From Panax quinquefolius (lineage: Eukaryota > Streptophyta > Magnoliopsida > Apiales > Araliaceae): a stretch of 64,000 bases of DNA. Positions 49,429 through 58,719 of the stretch are shown here, piece by piece; the stretch's first letter is position 1; each line of letters opens with the position of its first letter. The DNA lies in assembly GCA_020205615.1 (NCBI GenBank), contig CM035164.1, positions 119,785,363 to 119,849,362 of the forward strand, written 5' to 3'. Position numbers and translations under genes: made by a program. The notes beneath the pieces were generated by a model that saw only the letters and a list, made by a program, of their open reading frames with translations, was not told the DNA's origin and did not search any database.

Positions 49429-49432
<4 letters not shown>
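48638..49432. mobile_element. Large foldback element bounded by (AT)n tracts
   Basis: Arms of roughly 350-390 bp. The left arm words ATCCATG, GAACTATTCC, TTGTAGTGGTT, AATTAAATTGGGACATG, CACTACAACTTGTAG and AGGACAACTT recur in reverse order and complement in the right arm up to CATGGATG. The arms are filled with ATTAATATT repeats and the centre is near 49035-49050. (AT)n of 36 units lies to the left and ~25 units to the right. Insertion into or creation of TA microsatellites recalls Micron-type MITEs; that assignment is inferred. Confidence 0.8.

Positions 49433-49480
<48 letters not shown>
49430..49480. repeat. (AT)n microsatellite, about 25 units
   Basis: Uninterrupted run between the large foldback and the small foldback. 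Confidence 0.95.
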
Positions 49481-49482
<2 letters not shown>

Positions 49483-49667
49483 AAATATGGAGAGACGTAC
49501 AGTAGTGTAACTTTTAAAGTTACACGTTTATGATCGTAGAGTGATTTCACTCTACGATCGTAAGTAATCCCTCAATGATTTGTGAATTCACTTTACGATC
49601 GTAGAGTAAAATCACTCTACGATCGTAGACCGTGTAACTTTTAAAGTTACACGGCTGTGTACCTCCA

Positions 49668-49672
<5 letters not shown>
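49481..49672. mobile_element. Small MITE-like foldback (~190 bp)
   Basis: The left end GGAAATATGGAGAGACGTAC pairs with the right end TGTGTACCTCCATTTTT. Inside, GTGTAACTTTTAAAGTTACAC, itself nearly palindromic, occurs in both arms, and CTACGATCGTAG-type palindromes occur three times. No coding frame. It sits between (AT)n and (AC)n. Confidence 0.8.

Positions 49673-49728
<56 letters not shown>
49672..49728. repeat. (AC)n-(AT)n compound microsatellite
   Basis: About 18 AC units followed by about 10 AT units. The minus-strand frame 49547-49753 with poly(Val-Cys) is a product of this repeat. Confidence 0.95.
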
Positions 49729-49942
49729 GGAATGGGAGAATTATCTTATACAAACTTTATTATTTTATTTACCTAAAAAAACTTTAATATTTAGAAAAGA
49801 TCAAGAGAAATATAGGAGTATGGGGTTGTTTGATAAAATACAATGAAAAAGTTTTGAATGTATAAGAAAGTCTGATTGAGCATAATGAAATAGAAGTTCT
49901 AAATATGGAATAAAATGATGTAGTTGATAATTGTCTGTCTAA

Positions 49943-50280
49943 TACTACATGAAAAATGTTTACTTCCAACGGAATATTTCGTCTGAATTATTTAGACCTA
50001 TTCCGTCGAAAATAGGGCAATTCTGTCAAAATATTATGTCAGCCATTCCATCGAAAATAGGTGCCTCGAGGATAAATCTGATGAGAATTTCGTCAGGGCT
50101 TGACAGACATATTTCCTACATAATTTCTGTTAGAATTAAGCTATGGTCGACAGAATTACGTCCGACGGACAATTCCGTCGAAAATAAGTATGACATGTGT
50201 CATTTGGAGAAATAAATGAAATAACCTATTTTTGACGGAATTTGTCCATGGGGAATAGGTTATTCCGTTGAGGTTTAGTA
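49943..50280. mobile_element. Decayed CACTA terminus with TTCCGTCGAAAATAGG subterminal repeats
   Basis: The edge reads TACTACATGAAAAATG, a slightly changed CACTACAAGAAAA. Behind it the word (A)TTCCGTCGAAAATA and variants, direct and inverted, occur at least six times, as in subterminal regions of plant CACTA elements. The matching far end is not found in the window. Confidence 0.5.
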
Positions 50281-51133
50281 AAAAAAAATTAATGTTTTTG
50301 TTTTTGCAGTTTATAGGTTTTTAAAACATAATTTATACATGTTCATGTTTTTAGCTAGTTTTTCCCAACAATATATATCAGAATATATGCTAAAATATGA
50401 ACTACTCCCAACAACACATACATACAACAACATACACGTCTCTTGGATAATAAATATAAACTAAATTATGATAGATAACATTAATATACATAAGTTTAAC
50501 AAAAAAATGGGACTCTAAAATGATTTACAACGTAAAATAAGGTAAACTATATATAATTTCCAATAACGTAAAACTACAATTTACATCATAAACTAAGTAA
50601 AAATAAAATTATCGACAAACGACGACTGGTACTACCATCGGTATATGAGGACGATCATTGAGCGGGGGTTAATGTTGATGCTCCGAAGTCTGAAAATCAT
50701 CATCATCATCCCCGTCATTCTCGACATCATCCCCCCGCTCCGCATCGCCACCATGTTGATACAATAAAAAATATAACCTATTAGTAAATATAAATAAGAA
50801 TTAAAGAAACAACTAATTAATAATTAAGTAGCAAACAAAATATAAAACTTCAAATGAAGAAAAAAAGGAATGGTCGGGGGCCGACTCAGCAGCAACCCAA
50901 AGCCCTCAACAGTAAGGTAACAACCATCTTTATACCTCATCTAATATCACGTCAAACTGCCCCGACGAGATACCCACACTCTTGGTGGTGGCCCCTGTTG
51001 TAATGTCATACTACACAAGCTGATATAGGGAATAATGAGTAAGCAATTCCTGCTGACGAAATATTGTATTCGTACCAAATGTCTTCGAAACCTACATCAT
51101 AACCCTTTTGAATATCTCGTCGGACAAGCCAAC
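50281..51133 (-). pseudogene. Possible C-terminal exons of a CACTA-encoded protein
   Basis: Between 50640 and 50760 the minus strand reads 'HGGDAERGDDVENDGDDDDD' then 'FQTSEHQH' and a stop, an acidic tail like those ending some CACTA transposases. A second coding-like, less AT-rich block lies at 50880-51130. Frames are broken, no catalytic motif is visible and the family call rests on position behind the terminus. It is interrupted by the TRIM and may continue at 51802-51870. Confidence 0.3.
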
Positions 51134-51801
51134 TGTAACACCTCAGTCCCACATCGAATGATATAGGAAAAATATTTATGTGTATAAGGAATTAAATTAC
51201 TAACAATGTAATACCTTCAGTCATGACCTTTTTGGTGAGCTTGTAATGGGCTAAGATGACCCAAGAAGATACTATTGGGATAGTGGTTTAAGGCCATATT
51301 TTGGATGGATTTGATTCAATTCAAACTTGGGATTTGACCTGAGATTTGTTCCGGACTCAAAATTTGATCCAGGTTATTTCAAATGGTGTCAGAGCCGACT
51401 CTCTAAAGCTCGATTTGGATTATTTGATCGGGTTACTGGAGGCGGGGACACGAAGTCAGCCAGTATTATCCCATAATGACTAAAGAGACAAAGTTCTATG
51501 GATCATGTGTGTAATCAGTTTTGACGGGAATGTCATAAATTTAAGTGGGGGAGTTTATAACACCTCAGTCCCACATCGAATGATATGGGAAAAATTTGTC
51601 TATGTATAAGGAATTAAATTATTAACAATAATACCTTCAATCATTACCATTTTGGTGAGCCTGTGGTGAGCTAAAATGACCCAATAAGATACTATTAGGA
51701 TAGTGGTTTAAGGCCTTATTTTGGATGGATTTGATTCGATTCGGACTTGAGTTTTGACTCGACATTTGTTCTGAACTTGGGATTTGACCCGAGTTATTTC
51801 A
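51134..51801 (+). mobile_element. TRIM (terminal-repeat retrotransposon in miniature), complete
   Basis: 668 bp. LTRs 51134-51381 (248 bp) and 51556-51801 (246 bp) both start T(G/A)TAACACCTCAG and end TTATTTCA. PBS TGGTGTCAGAGCC at 51384-51396, purine tract AAGTGGGGGAGTT at 51543-51555. Perfect 5 bp target duplication CCAAC at 51129-51133 and 51802-51806. The 174 bp interior encodes nothing. Unlike Cassandra TRIMs, the LTR shows no 5S rRNA promoter block. It must have been mobilised by another element's enzymes. Confidence 0.95.
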
Positions 51802-51972
51802 CCAACACCTGTATGAGATGGTCCAACAGATGCTCTCGGACTCTGACGATGACTAAAGCCTGCGAAAATAGAAAAAACTTTAGAAAATATGTACGAAATG
51901 ATAAAAATTTCAAAAGAATAAGAAACATAAAAAATGAATATTTCCAGGAAATGTATATGCTGGTATCCGCGA
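51802..51972. other. Continuation of the decayed CACTA region
   Basis: 51807-51870 on the minus strand reads 'VIVRVREHLLDHLIQVL', possibly the upstream part of the broken transposon gene interrupted by the TRIM. The remainder is AT-rich up to the copia LTR fragment. Confidence 0.3.
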
Positions 51973-53057
51973 CTACATGATGTTGTTTTATAATATGTGA
52001 TAAACTTATAGTTTTAAGCAATGCTTTTAGAATCATGATGATGATCATGATAATGAAATCTAAATTCTTAGATATTTCATAAACTAAAATTGTTCCCAAT
52101 TGTTGGATTACTTAAAAGGGGATTAATGAATCAGGATAGATTGATACATACGTTGTTTGCTCATTGGATGATGATGATTGATCTCATGATCATTTGTGTG
52201 GAGACACTAAAGTAAGTATGTATGTGCTTATTGAAGAATAAGTTCACTGAACGTGGCTCCTTAAGGAATATCTAATAGAGTTTTACTTGTTTGTCAATAG
52301 GATTTCTTGTAGTGATAGTAGTACAAGTTATCCTTAGACTTGAGATCATCATAGTATCTTGTGTACGATGAATTATACTTTGACATATTCCTTAAGACCC
52401 TTATGGTATATCAAAGGGTATGCTTGGGTGTAATAATTTGTACAGGGAGATAATGAATGAAATAAAGAATCTATCGTTTCTAGTAAAAGAAGAGAATGTC
52501 CTTTGTGATTCGATAAATGACAACTGAGTATTCCTTGACCAAGGCAGAATGAAATTAGAAAGAAATTTTTAATTTACATTATTTGGAGTTGTCTATTTAA
52601 GAATCGAAATACATAGAATTAAATAAAATAAGACTTGACAGTAATTTCGTACGCCTTATATTTAATTGGGACATCAGTATGGTGGAAGGATTGAATTATT
52701 AAGAACTATTTACTCAAAGATTCTTTTATGATTAATGTTGACATCTATATTATATGGAAAGTCATTGATCACTAAGGAGGCTTTATCCTTATTGTAAAAT
52801 AAATATTATTTATTTAAATAAATTAATAGATTTATTTATTTATTTAAATAAGATTAGAATTTTTCTAATTGATTTATTCACAATAGGTTTAATATGGAGA
52901 ACCTAAATGGTCACACTATAAAAGAAAAATATTTCTTTGAGAAGTAAATGGCATAATCGTAATAATAAGTTAAGTGTATTTAATTTAATATATGGTGATA
53001 GAATAAATTAAATAGCTTAATATTTTAAAAATATTAAATATAAATTAATATGTAAGA

Positions 53058-53093
<36 letters not shown>

Positions 53094-53174
53094 TAATTAT
53101 TAAAGGAGTTTGGGAATTAATTAATAAATTGTACTCTCATATATTCCTTATAAGATTAGGAGACTAATTAATTA
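51973..53174 (+). repeat. Orphan copia LTR, left part (5'-truncated)
   Basis: Complementary to 17786-19661 and 25050-26915, starting in CTACATGATGTT about 120 bp inside the LTR. Interrupted at 53174 by the CACTA element. An (ATT)n expansion lies at about 53058-53092. No partner LTR or interior is in the window. Confidence 0.85.
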
Positions 53175-53640
53175 CACTACTACAAAATAGTAAATAGACA
53201 ACACTTAAACTACAACGTTTTTTATAAAAATATTATGGTATTTTTTTTCACAACGTTTTAAAAAAAACGTTGTAGATACATATGCAAAAATGTTATCTAT
53301 TTAAAAGGGTATTTTTTTTGGTTTTAAATAGATAACATTTAAAAAAAAAACGTTGTGTAGGTCAAAAACACGGAGCAAAATATCGGCCTTAAGTGAAAAC
53401 TTAAAATTAAAAGATAAAGTCTTTTGTCTGTGCTCGTGAGTTCATTTTCGTTCCTTTCTTCAATTTTCATCGTCTCTTTCGATTTTTCTCTCATTTTTTC
53501 TTCTGTTTTGGGGCTAGATTTTCATTCGTAAGTTCTTCATCTCTTTGGATTTGTTCCAGAATTATACGGGATCAACCCTAGGAGGAGTTGGACATAAGCC
53601 ATAAATCGTCTCGAAGAAACCCTAAAAGGAGGCTAGAATC

Positions 53641-53714
53641 ATGAAGAGCATGAAGCCACTTAAGCAACTGAAGCTCTCCGTACCTGCTCAAGAAACACCT
53701 ATCACCAGTTTCTT
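53641..53714 (+). pseudogene. Captured first exon of an MKK6-type MAP kinase kinase
   Basis: ATG at 53641 begins 'MKSMKPLKQLKLSVPAQETP' followed by 'ITSF', the conserved N-terminus of plant MKK6/NQK1-type MAP2Ks, ending at a phase-2 donor GTAAGC (53715). The ~200 bp before it look like a 5' UTR. The kinase domain is absent. MKK6 acts in the cytokinesis MAP kinase cascade; this fragment can retain only the N-terminal tail. It probably supplies the transcript start and initiation codon for downstream captured pieces. Confidence 0.82.
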
Positions 53715-53773
53715 GTAAGCTCTCTCAAGTTTCGCTTATCTATTTTGACATTTTCTATTTATTATCTTTCTAG

Positions 53774-53970
53774 CTTACTGGGTTCACGCCAAAATCCTGC
53801 TTATAGAAAAACCTTACGCCATTTCTTTAGCACAACACAAACCCTAAACGGGTTATTACCCGAATCACTCTACAAAAGGTTATCATCAATCGGTGACCCT
53901 AGCATTTCGGTTGTGCCAGTTCTCGATCAATGGGTCCGGAAAGGAAGAGAGATCCGGAAATTTCAAATCG
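53774..53970 (+). pseudogene. Captured N-terminal piece of a mitochondrial PPR protein
   Basis: After an acceptor CTTTCTAG (ending 53773) the frame reads 'QNPAYRKTLRHFFSTTQTLN' then 'LLPESLYKRLSSIGDPSISV' and 'VPVLDQWV', typical of the targeting and linker region of At1g80270-type pentatricopeptide proteins. No PPR motif array follows. The piece is in frame with the MKK exon if the 59 bp intron is removed, giving an open frame to 54215 of about 171 codons. The intron is short for a plant. Confidence 0.7.
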
Positions 53971-54060
53971 ATTATTTTTTGATTGGGCAGAGTACTGGGC
54001 TGCTGATGAGTGACCTGAGCAATAGGGGCCCTCAGATTTCAAAATTTCAAATAATTTGTA

Positions 54061-54201
54061 GAGAATGTGGGTTCTCCAATTCTTGTATCTGGGTTGTCAC
54101 CCTCCGGGATTGCAGCAGCTTTCTTGCTTGGTACTCTCACTTGGCGTGCTTTTGGCCCTTCTGGTTTTCTTCTGGTTGCTACTTATTTTGTTCTTATAAG
54201 T
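54061..54201 (+). pseudogene. Captured VTE6-like membrane protein fragment
   Basis: In the frame starting at 54061 it reads 'NVGSPILVSGLSPSGIAAAF' and 'LLGTLTWRAFGPSGFLLVAT', which matches the DUF92/VTE6 (phytyl-phosphate kinase, chloroplast membrane) family with two hydrophobic segments. This frame differs from the PPR frame, so a read-through product would not preserve it. Confidence 0.6.
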
Positions 54202-54843
54202 TGAAGTTTAATTAATTTGATTCTGGGTATTAAGATTTGCTTATATATTCTCTGGATTAGCATAATTTTTTGATAATGAAATTGGCATATTTTAGCATAA
54301 ATGTGATTACAAGCCAATAAAAAAAATCTTGATTTTTTATTTGCCTTTCCTTGAGACTTTTGTTAGTAAATGACTACATTATACTGCCATAATTTTGTTT
54401 CCGAGTTTGAGAAGAACAGAAATGATACATGGAATGATTATTAAAGGCACTCCACCATTGTAAATTTGTAATCTGTGTCATTACAGATTACAAATTCGCT
54501 ATATCTTTGATCTTGCCTTTGATCAGGTGTGTTCTCTGCCTTATTCTTCTTCCTGCATTGTGCCTAATTTAGCTGATTCTAATTTTTGTGATGGTTAATG
54601 TACTTACCTTTAGTTTGCACACCCTGTTAAGGACTATCTGTGAAGGACAGGAAGGTTTGATGTTGTTTCTCCTTTATTTCAATTTCTACAAGTGAAGTGT
54701 TTATGCAGTAAATTGTCCTTTGAAGGCAGTAAAACTTAACAGAAGGTTCAACTATTTCAGGAGCAAATACTAATGGAACAACAGGTTAAATCTTGGAAGT
54801 TTTTATTTCCTTAGAGAAATCATTTGGTATATGGTATCAACAG

Positions 54844-54948
54844 GTTTTTGATGAAGGCGATGTTCTTTATGTTTTTCCAAAAGACCGATCAAAGCTTGCA
54901 GCCAAGTCACTTTGGATAAAATATGAACCTCTAGTTGAAAAGGCTAAG
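54844..54948 (+). pseudogene. Captured exon of an At5g03900-like chloroplast protein
   Basis: Between an acceptor CAACAG and a donor GTATTG the exon reads 'FDEGDVLYVFPKDRSKLAAK' then 'SLWIKYEPLVEKAK'. I recall this motif from uncharacterised chloroplast proteins of the At5g03900 type; function unknown. A further coding-like piece, 'YDAINPWLVLTGM' near 55045-55085, is not recognised. Confidence 0.5.
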
Positions 54949-55946
54949 GTATTGCCCTTGTATCTTCTTCACGTTTGTGTTTCTTTGGAAGAATCAATGC
55001 TAGGGGATCCAAAGTGTTTACCAAAATATCCTTTTCTTTTACAGTATGATGCAATAAATCCTTGGCTGGTTCTGACTGGAATGGCTTTTGATCTATTGTT
55101 GGGTATGCAAAGTTGGGTTTGTTTGGGTCTTGTTGTCTACAAAGTTGGGTCTGTTTGGGTTTTGTTGGGAGGTTGGGCAACTGTATACCGTGTGCTGCTG
55201 GGATTTCTTGGCAGTTTGGCTACAGTTGTTATTGCTGGCCTCTGCATTTACTCCTTGCTGGTTTGCAAATATAGAATTAGTTTTTGACTGTCTATGTACC
55301 AGACATTACAGTTTTGGAAATTTTGAAGATTTTAATTATCAATGTACTTGTCATAATATCTTACTTGAATTTCAAACTCCTCTTGTTTTTGTCTTAGTTC
55401 TTTATTCTTTTGACAGTTTTCTATCGTAATTTTGCTCATTTTGTTAACATTTTTCAAGTAAGGACAGTTAATATGTTTGGAAACTCCTGCTGTTTGTTGC
55501 TGCTATGAATATGGTGTATCTAACCAACCAGTTCCAGAAGTTCATGCAGTTAGTTATTTTAATTATCTATGCCATTTTCATTGGCAGCCATCATTGCTTG
55601 GAACTTCACAGTATCTATTTTCTGTTCATCTTTCTAGTACTTTGTTATTATTCAATATTTATTCGCTGTACTTGTTTATCATTGGGGTGAATACTAACAT
55701 TGAAGATTATCTGCTTCTTTGTGGGAACTAAATTTAGGTGCAACTTAGTGCAGAGCCGGTAATGTGATACCACTTACATGCAATGAACGTAACTGTACTC
55801 ATATGTTCCTACTTAATGGAATCATTCTTTTGAGTTGAGAATTATACCCTCCTTAGCAGAAATGATTATTGGGGGTTTTTTATTTGGTAATATAGAAAAA
55901 ACCTCTCATGTTCACTATATATATGTTATGTTTTATCATACTGCAG

Positions 55947-56034
55947 TTACTGAATAGTTTGGTGGGCTTTATGTGTCCCCAACCATAGCTGGTAGTAGGC
56001 CTGGAGGTTTAATTGCTGGAGCTTGGGCAGCCAT
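55947..56034 (+). pseudogene. Captured exon of sphingosine-1-phosphate lyase
   Basis: After the acceptor CTGCAG the exon reads V-T-E-stop-F then 'GGLYVSPTIAGSRPGGLIAG' and 'AWAAM', the strongly conserved segment of the PLP-dependent sphingosine-1-phosphate lyase (DPL1). A TAG replaces the tryptophan codon of the usual TEW motif, so the exon cannot be read through. Only this exon is present. Confidence 0.85.
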
Positions 56035-56295
56035 GTTTATTGGATTTGAAAATGTCATGATGTATGATAGATTTTGGCATGTGATATATCTCCACTCTCA
56101 TTATAACTTTTCATCAATCAAACTCTGTTCAAATATGATCATATGTGTTCACATTGTCTATATTTGTGTTCTAGTGGATCAATAATGGTTTGAAATGTTA
56201 GGAGGCATATTTCTTATGTCATTCAAGCTATTCTAAACTTTTTACTGGCACTCCAAAAACTGAAGTTAGTACATTGTATTGAGATGGAAAAAGAA

Positions 56296-56327
56296 TGCAT
56301 ATAGCACCATCTGGATTGATTGGCAAG
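56296..56327 (+). pseudogene. Captured enolase exon (partial)
   Basis: Reads 'IAPSGLIGK' up to a donor GTATAT, matching the cytosolic enolase segment before the next exon. Its left edge is uncertain because the preceding intron boundary is not obvious. Confidence 0.65.
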
Positions 56328-56455
56328 GTATATTTTTGCACTTCCTTTTCTTTATTTCTGTTTATGAAGCTTCATTTTGTATTCTTAGTGTTCTTTTCTT
56401 TAAAAGAATTGGATTATTTATTAAAAAATAAAGTTTTAGTCCTATTCAACTATAG

Positions 56456-56542
56456 GACCCTACAGAGCAAACCAAACTTGACAATTTCATGCTACAACAA
56501 CTTGACGGAACAGTGAATGAATGGGGTTGGTGCAAACAAAAG
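56456..56542 (+). pseudogene. Captured enolase exon
   Basis: 87 bp exon, acceptor TATAG and donor GTACTG, reads '[20 protein letters not shown]' and 'NEWGWCKQK', nearly the canonical cytosolic enolase (2-phosphoglycerate dehydratase) sequence. Open in frame. Confidence 0.9.
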
Positions 56543-56666
56543 GTACTGTGAAGTTCGCTGCTCTGTCCTTGATAACTTGGTTTGTGCACTTTATACTAAT
56601 TTATGTAGATGAATCTTGAGAGTTTTGTCTTCATTGGTACTCCTGTTTTCTCTTTGATTATAGCAG

Positions 56667-56747
56667 CTTGGTGCAAATGTTATCTTGGCAGTATCACTTG
56701 CTGTTTGCAAAGTAGGAGCTAGTGTCAACAAAATCCCCCTCTACAAG
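56667..56747 (+). pseudogene. Captured enolase exon, consecutive
   Basis: 81 bp exon, acceptor TAGCAG and donor GTATTG, reads '[20 protein letters not shown]' and 'NKIPLYK', directly following the previous exon in enolase. The intron between the two is kept, so the capture was at the DNA level and not from spliced mRNA. The catalytic C-terminal barrel is absent. Confidence 0.9.
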
Positions 56748-56986
56748 GTATTGAATTGCTACATTGTCTCTTCCTTTCTCAGTTTGATGTATAAATAAAT
56801 ATTTACTTTCCATACTGTAGAAGCTGCCAAGGCTTCCATGGGTATGTTAATTTGAAGTTGATTGTGAATGAAACCACACATCCTCTATTCACTTTGACTT
56901 TTCCCTCTTTTAGGATAGGATTTGTCCCCAGTTGACTTGATTAATGTCAAGTTATTTGCATGACCAGTTTCCATTATTTCCTCCAG

Positions 56987-57105
56987 AATCCTGCTGAGCT
57001 TGATGACTGGCTTGGTGATTTGAACCCAGAGTCTAAAGTAGCGATGCCGTGTGCTTATGCTGTACCTACACTTCGTCCTGCTGCAGTTGGAGATAGCTTT
57101 TAGTT
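56987..57105 (+). pseudogene. Captured exon of unrecognised gene
   Basis: After the acceptor CTCCAG the frame 'NPAELDDWLGDLNPESKVAM' and 'PCAYAVPTLRPAAVGDSF' runs to a stop. Codon-like composition and boundaries suggest another captured exon; I do not recognise the family. A possible mini-exon 56820-56839 precedes it. Confidence 0.4.
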
Positions 57106-57273
57106 TGAAAGGCTAGGTAAATTCAAGAACCCTTTAGTTGTTACTTTAGTGAAATGTTAAGGTATTATTGGAATTAGGCACCGTTATACATGACATATTC
57201 TACTTGGAATATGATGTATGAAACTGATGTATTTATGTATTATCATTGAAGTAATGATTAATATTGCTTACAG

Positions 57274-57414
57274 AATAAAAGATGCAAGTGTGAAGATTAT
57301 GTGTGCTGGTGTAGTTGTTGGACTTCTAACTTTAGCTGGCTTGAAGTATTTACCATTTAGGAGCAGCTTTGCCGTTCCACGTAAAGATATGGGTTCAGCA
57401 ATTGCTTTTAAAGT
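57274..57414 (+). pseudogene. Captured ARC6-like plastid-division protein fragment
   Basis: After the acceptor TTACAG the frame reads 'IKDASVKIMCAGVVVGLLTL' and 'AGLKYLPFRSSFAVPRKDMG', which resembles the transmembrane region of ARC6 (inner-envelope plastid division protein). The rest of the gene is absent. The call is from family memory of the 'SVKIM..G' and 'LAGLK' motifs. Confidence 0.6.
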
Positions 57415-57953
57415 GCAACCATTCATGCTGAGCCTTTTATTCTTCTGGCTACATGAGGCTTATTCATGGCTCTTTTCCTTTCTTGTATTTTTTTAGAAGA
57501 GATGTGACTTGACTTAGTTTTTATTTTTTGGATGTAGCAATTTGAAACTGTAAACGAATGGTATTATTGGGATGTATTTTGAATGGTTGATACATTTTGG
57601 CTATATATCATGGCATTAGCATATTGCAGGTGCATTGGGTAATATAGGTGAATCACATCTTTTTTTTTTCTTTTTTCTTTTTTATCTACAACATTTAAAA
57701 AACGTTGTCTGATATACTAAACAACAACATTTTTATCCAAAAAATGTTGTGGAATCATACCTTTTACAATGTTTTTAAGTATCTACTAATTTTTGGAAAA
57801 CAAATCTACGACGTTTGTGTATTGTGCTTAACTACAACGTTTTAAAAACGTTGTGTAAGGGTATCAAATAGACAACACCCTTAACCACGACGTTTTTCTG
57901 ACTGAAACCACAACGTTTTTTTCGCGTTGTCTATTTACTGTTTTGTAGTAGTG

Positions 57954-58507
57954 TTAAAAGAGTTTAATTAATTATTCCTAATAAGATTAGGAGCCTAATT
58001 AATTAAAGGAGTTTAATTAATTAAAATAAAATTCAATTCCTAAATTGTTTAGGAGGGTTCCCTACATCTATAAATAAGATAGTCTTATTATGGGTAAGGG
58101 TTACACAAAATAACAATTCCAAGAGTTGGGAGAGTACTGACATATTCCATAAAGATAGAATTAGGATTTTGTCAAACACTCATCTTCTTGAATACTTGTT
58201 TTTCCTAGGTGGACCACCTCTAGATGTCAAACATTAGGGTGGCTAACGTTGATCAAAGAAAGGAATCAAACCCGGTGGATTCAAGTAGAACGTAAAAAGG
58301 AATTGGAGGTGAACTCGTACATGAGGAATCTAGTTTTTACAAGGGTATGAATCTGATCTTCATCTCCTTTCTATTGATTGATAATTATGTACAAAGTATG
58401 ATCATGTGATGTTTTAATTTGTATGAAAAATTTAAATTCCGTTTTATCGCGATTTCGCACATTTTATGTAATTTGATTGCATTATCGCGCTATATACAAA
58501 CCTAACA
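57954..58507 (+). repeat. Orphan copia LTR, right part
   Basis: Resumes after the TTA duplication with AAAAGAGTTTAATTAATTA and ends CCTAACA at 58507, preserving the ancestral LTR terminus that is mutated in the 17.8-26.9 kb element. A TATA-like motif CTATAAATAAG lies at 58069-58079. Confidence 0.87.
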
Positions 58508-58671
58508 TGAAATGTCAATTTAACACTTTTGGGCTAAAAATATTTATTCTCCCAATTGATTATCCCACCAACTGAATTTCTCAAGTGGCCGGCTGATTAT
58601 GATTACCTGCGTTTGGGACATGGATATATATGATTCCAGTCAGTGAATATGGCGAATCGGAATTAGGGAAG

Positions 58672-58719
<48 letters not shown>

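Larger units (their letters stand above)
53175..57953 (+). mobile_element. Pack-type CACTA transposon carrying fragments of several host genes
   Basis: Both ends start CACTACTACAAAA in inverted orientation, continuing A(T/C)AGTAAATAGACAAC. The 3 bp duplication TTA flanks it (53172-53174, 57954-57956). Subterminal regions carry many direct and inverted ACAACGTTTT words (53210-53360; 57685-57920). The 4.3 kb interior has no transposase but at least seven exon-like pieces of unrelated nuclear genes, most with GT/AG boundaries retained, all on the plus strand. Orientation is assigned by that reading. It must rely on transposase supplied in trans. Confidence 0.93.

Noticed and set aside
49547..49753. 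Val-Cys repeat ORF
   Set aside because: Translation of the (AC)n microsatellite.
51134..51801. Cassandra-type TRIM
   Set aside because: LTR start is similar, but no 5S rRNA-like internal promoter block could be seen in either LTR.
53641..53714. A functional MAP kinase kinase gene
   Set aside because: Only the first 24-25 codons exist; no kinase domain follows.
54793..55287. 164-codon and 113-codon plus-strand ORFs as real genes
   Set aside because: They run through a captured exon into intron-like sequence; the hydrophobic second half has no family resemblance.
56296..56747. A functional enolase gene
   Set aside because: Only three short exons are present; the first exons and whole C-terminal catalytic domain are missing and the piece lies inside a transposon.
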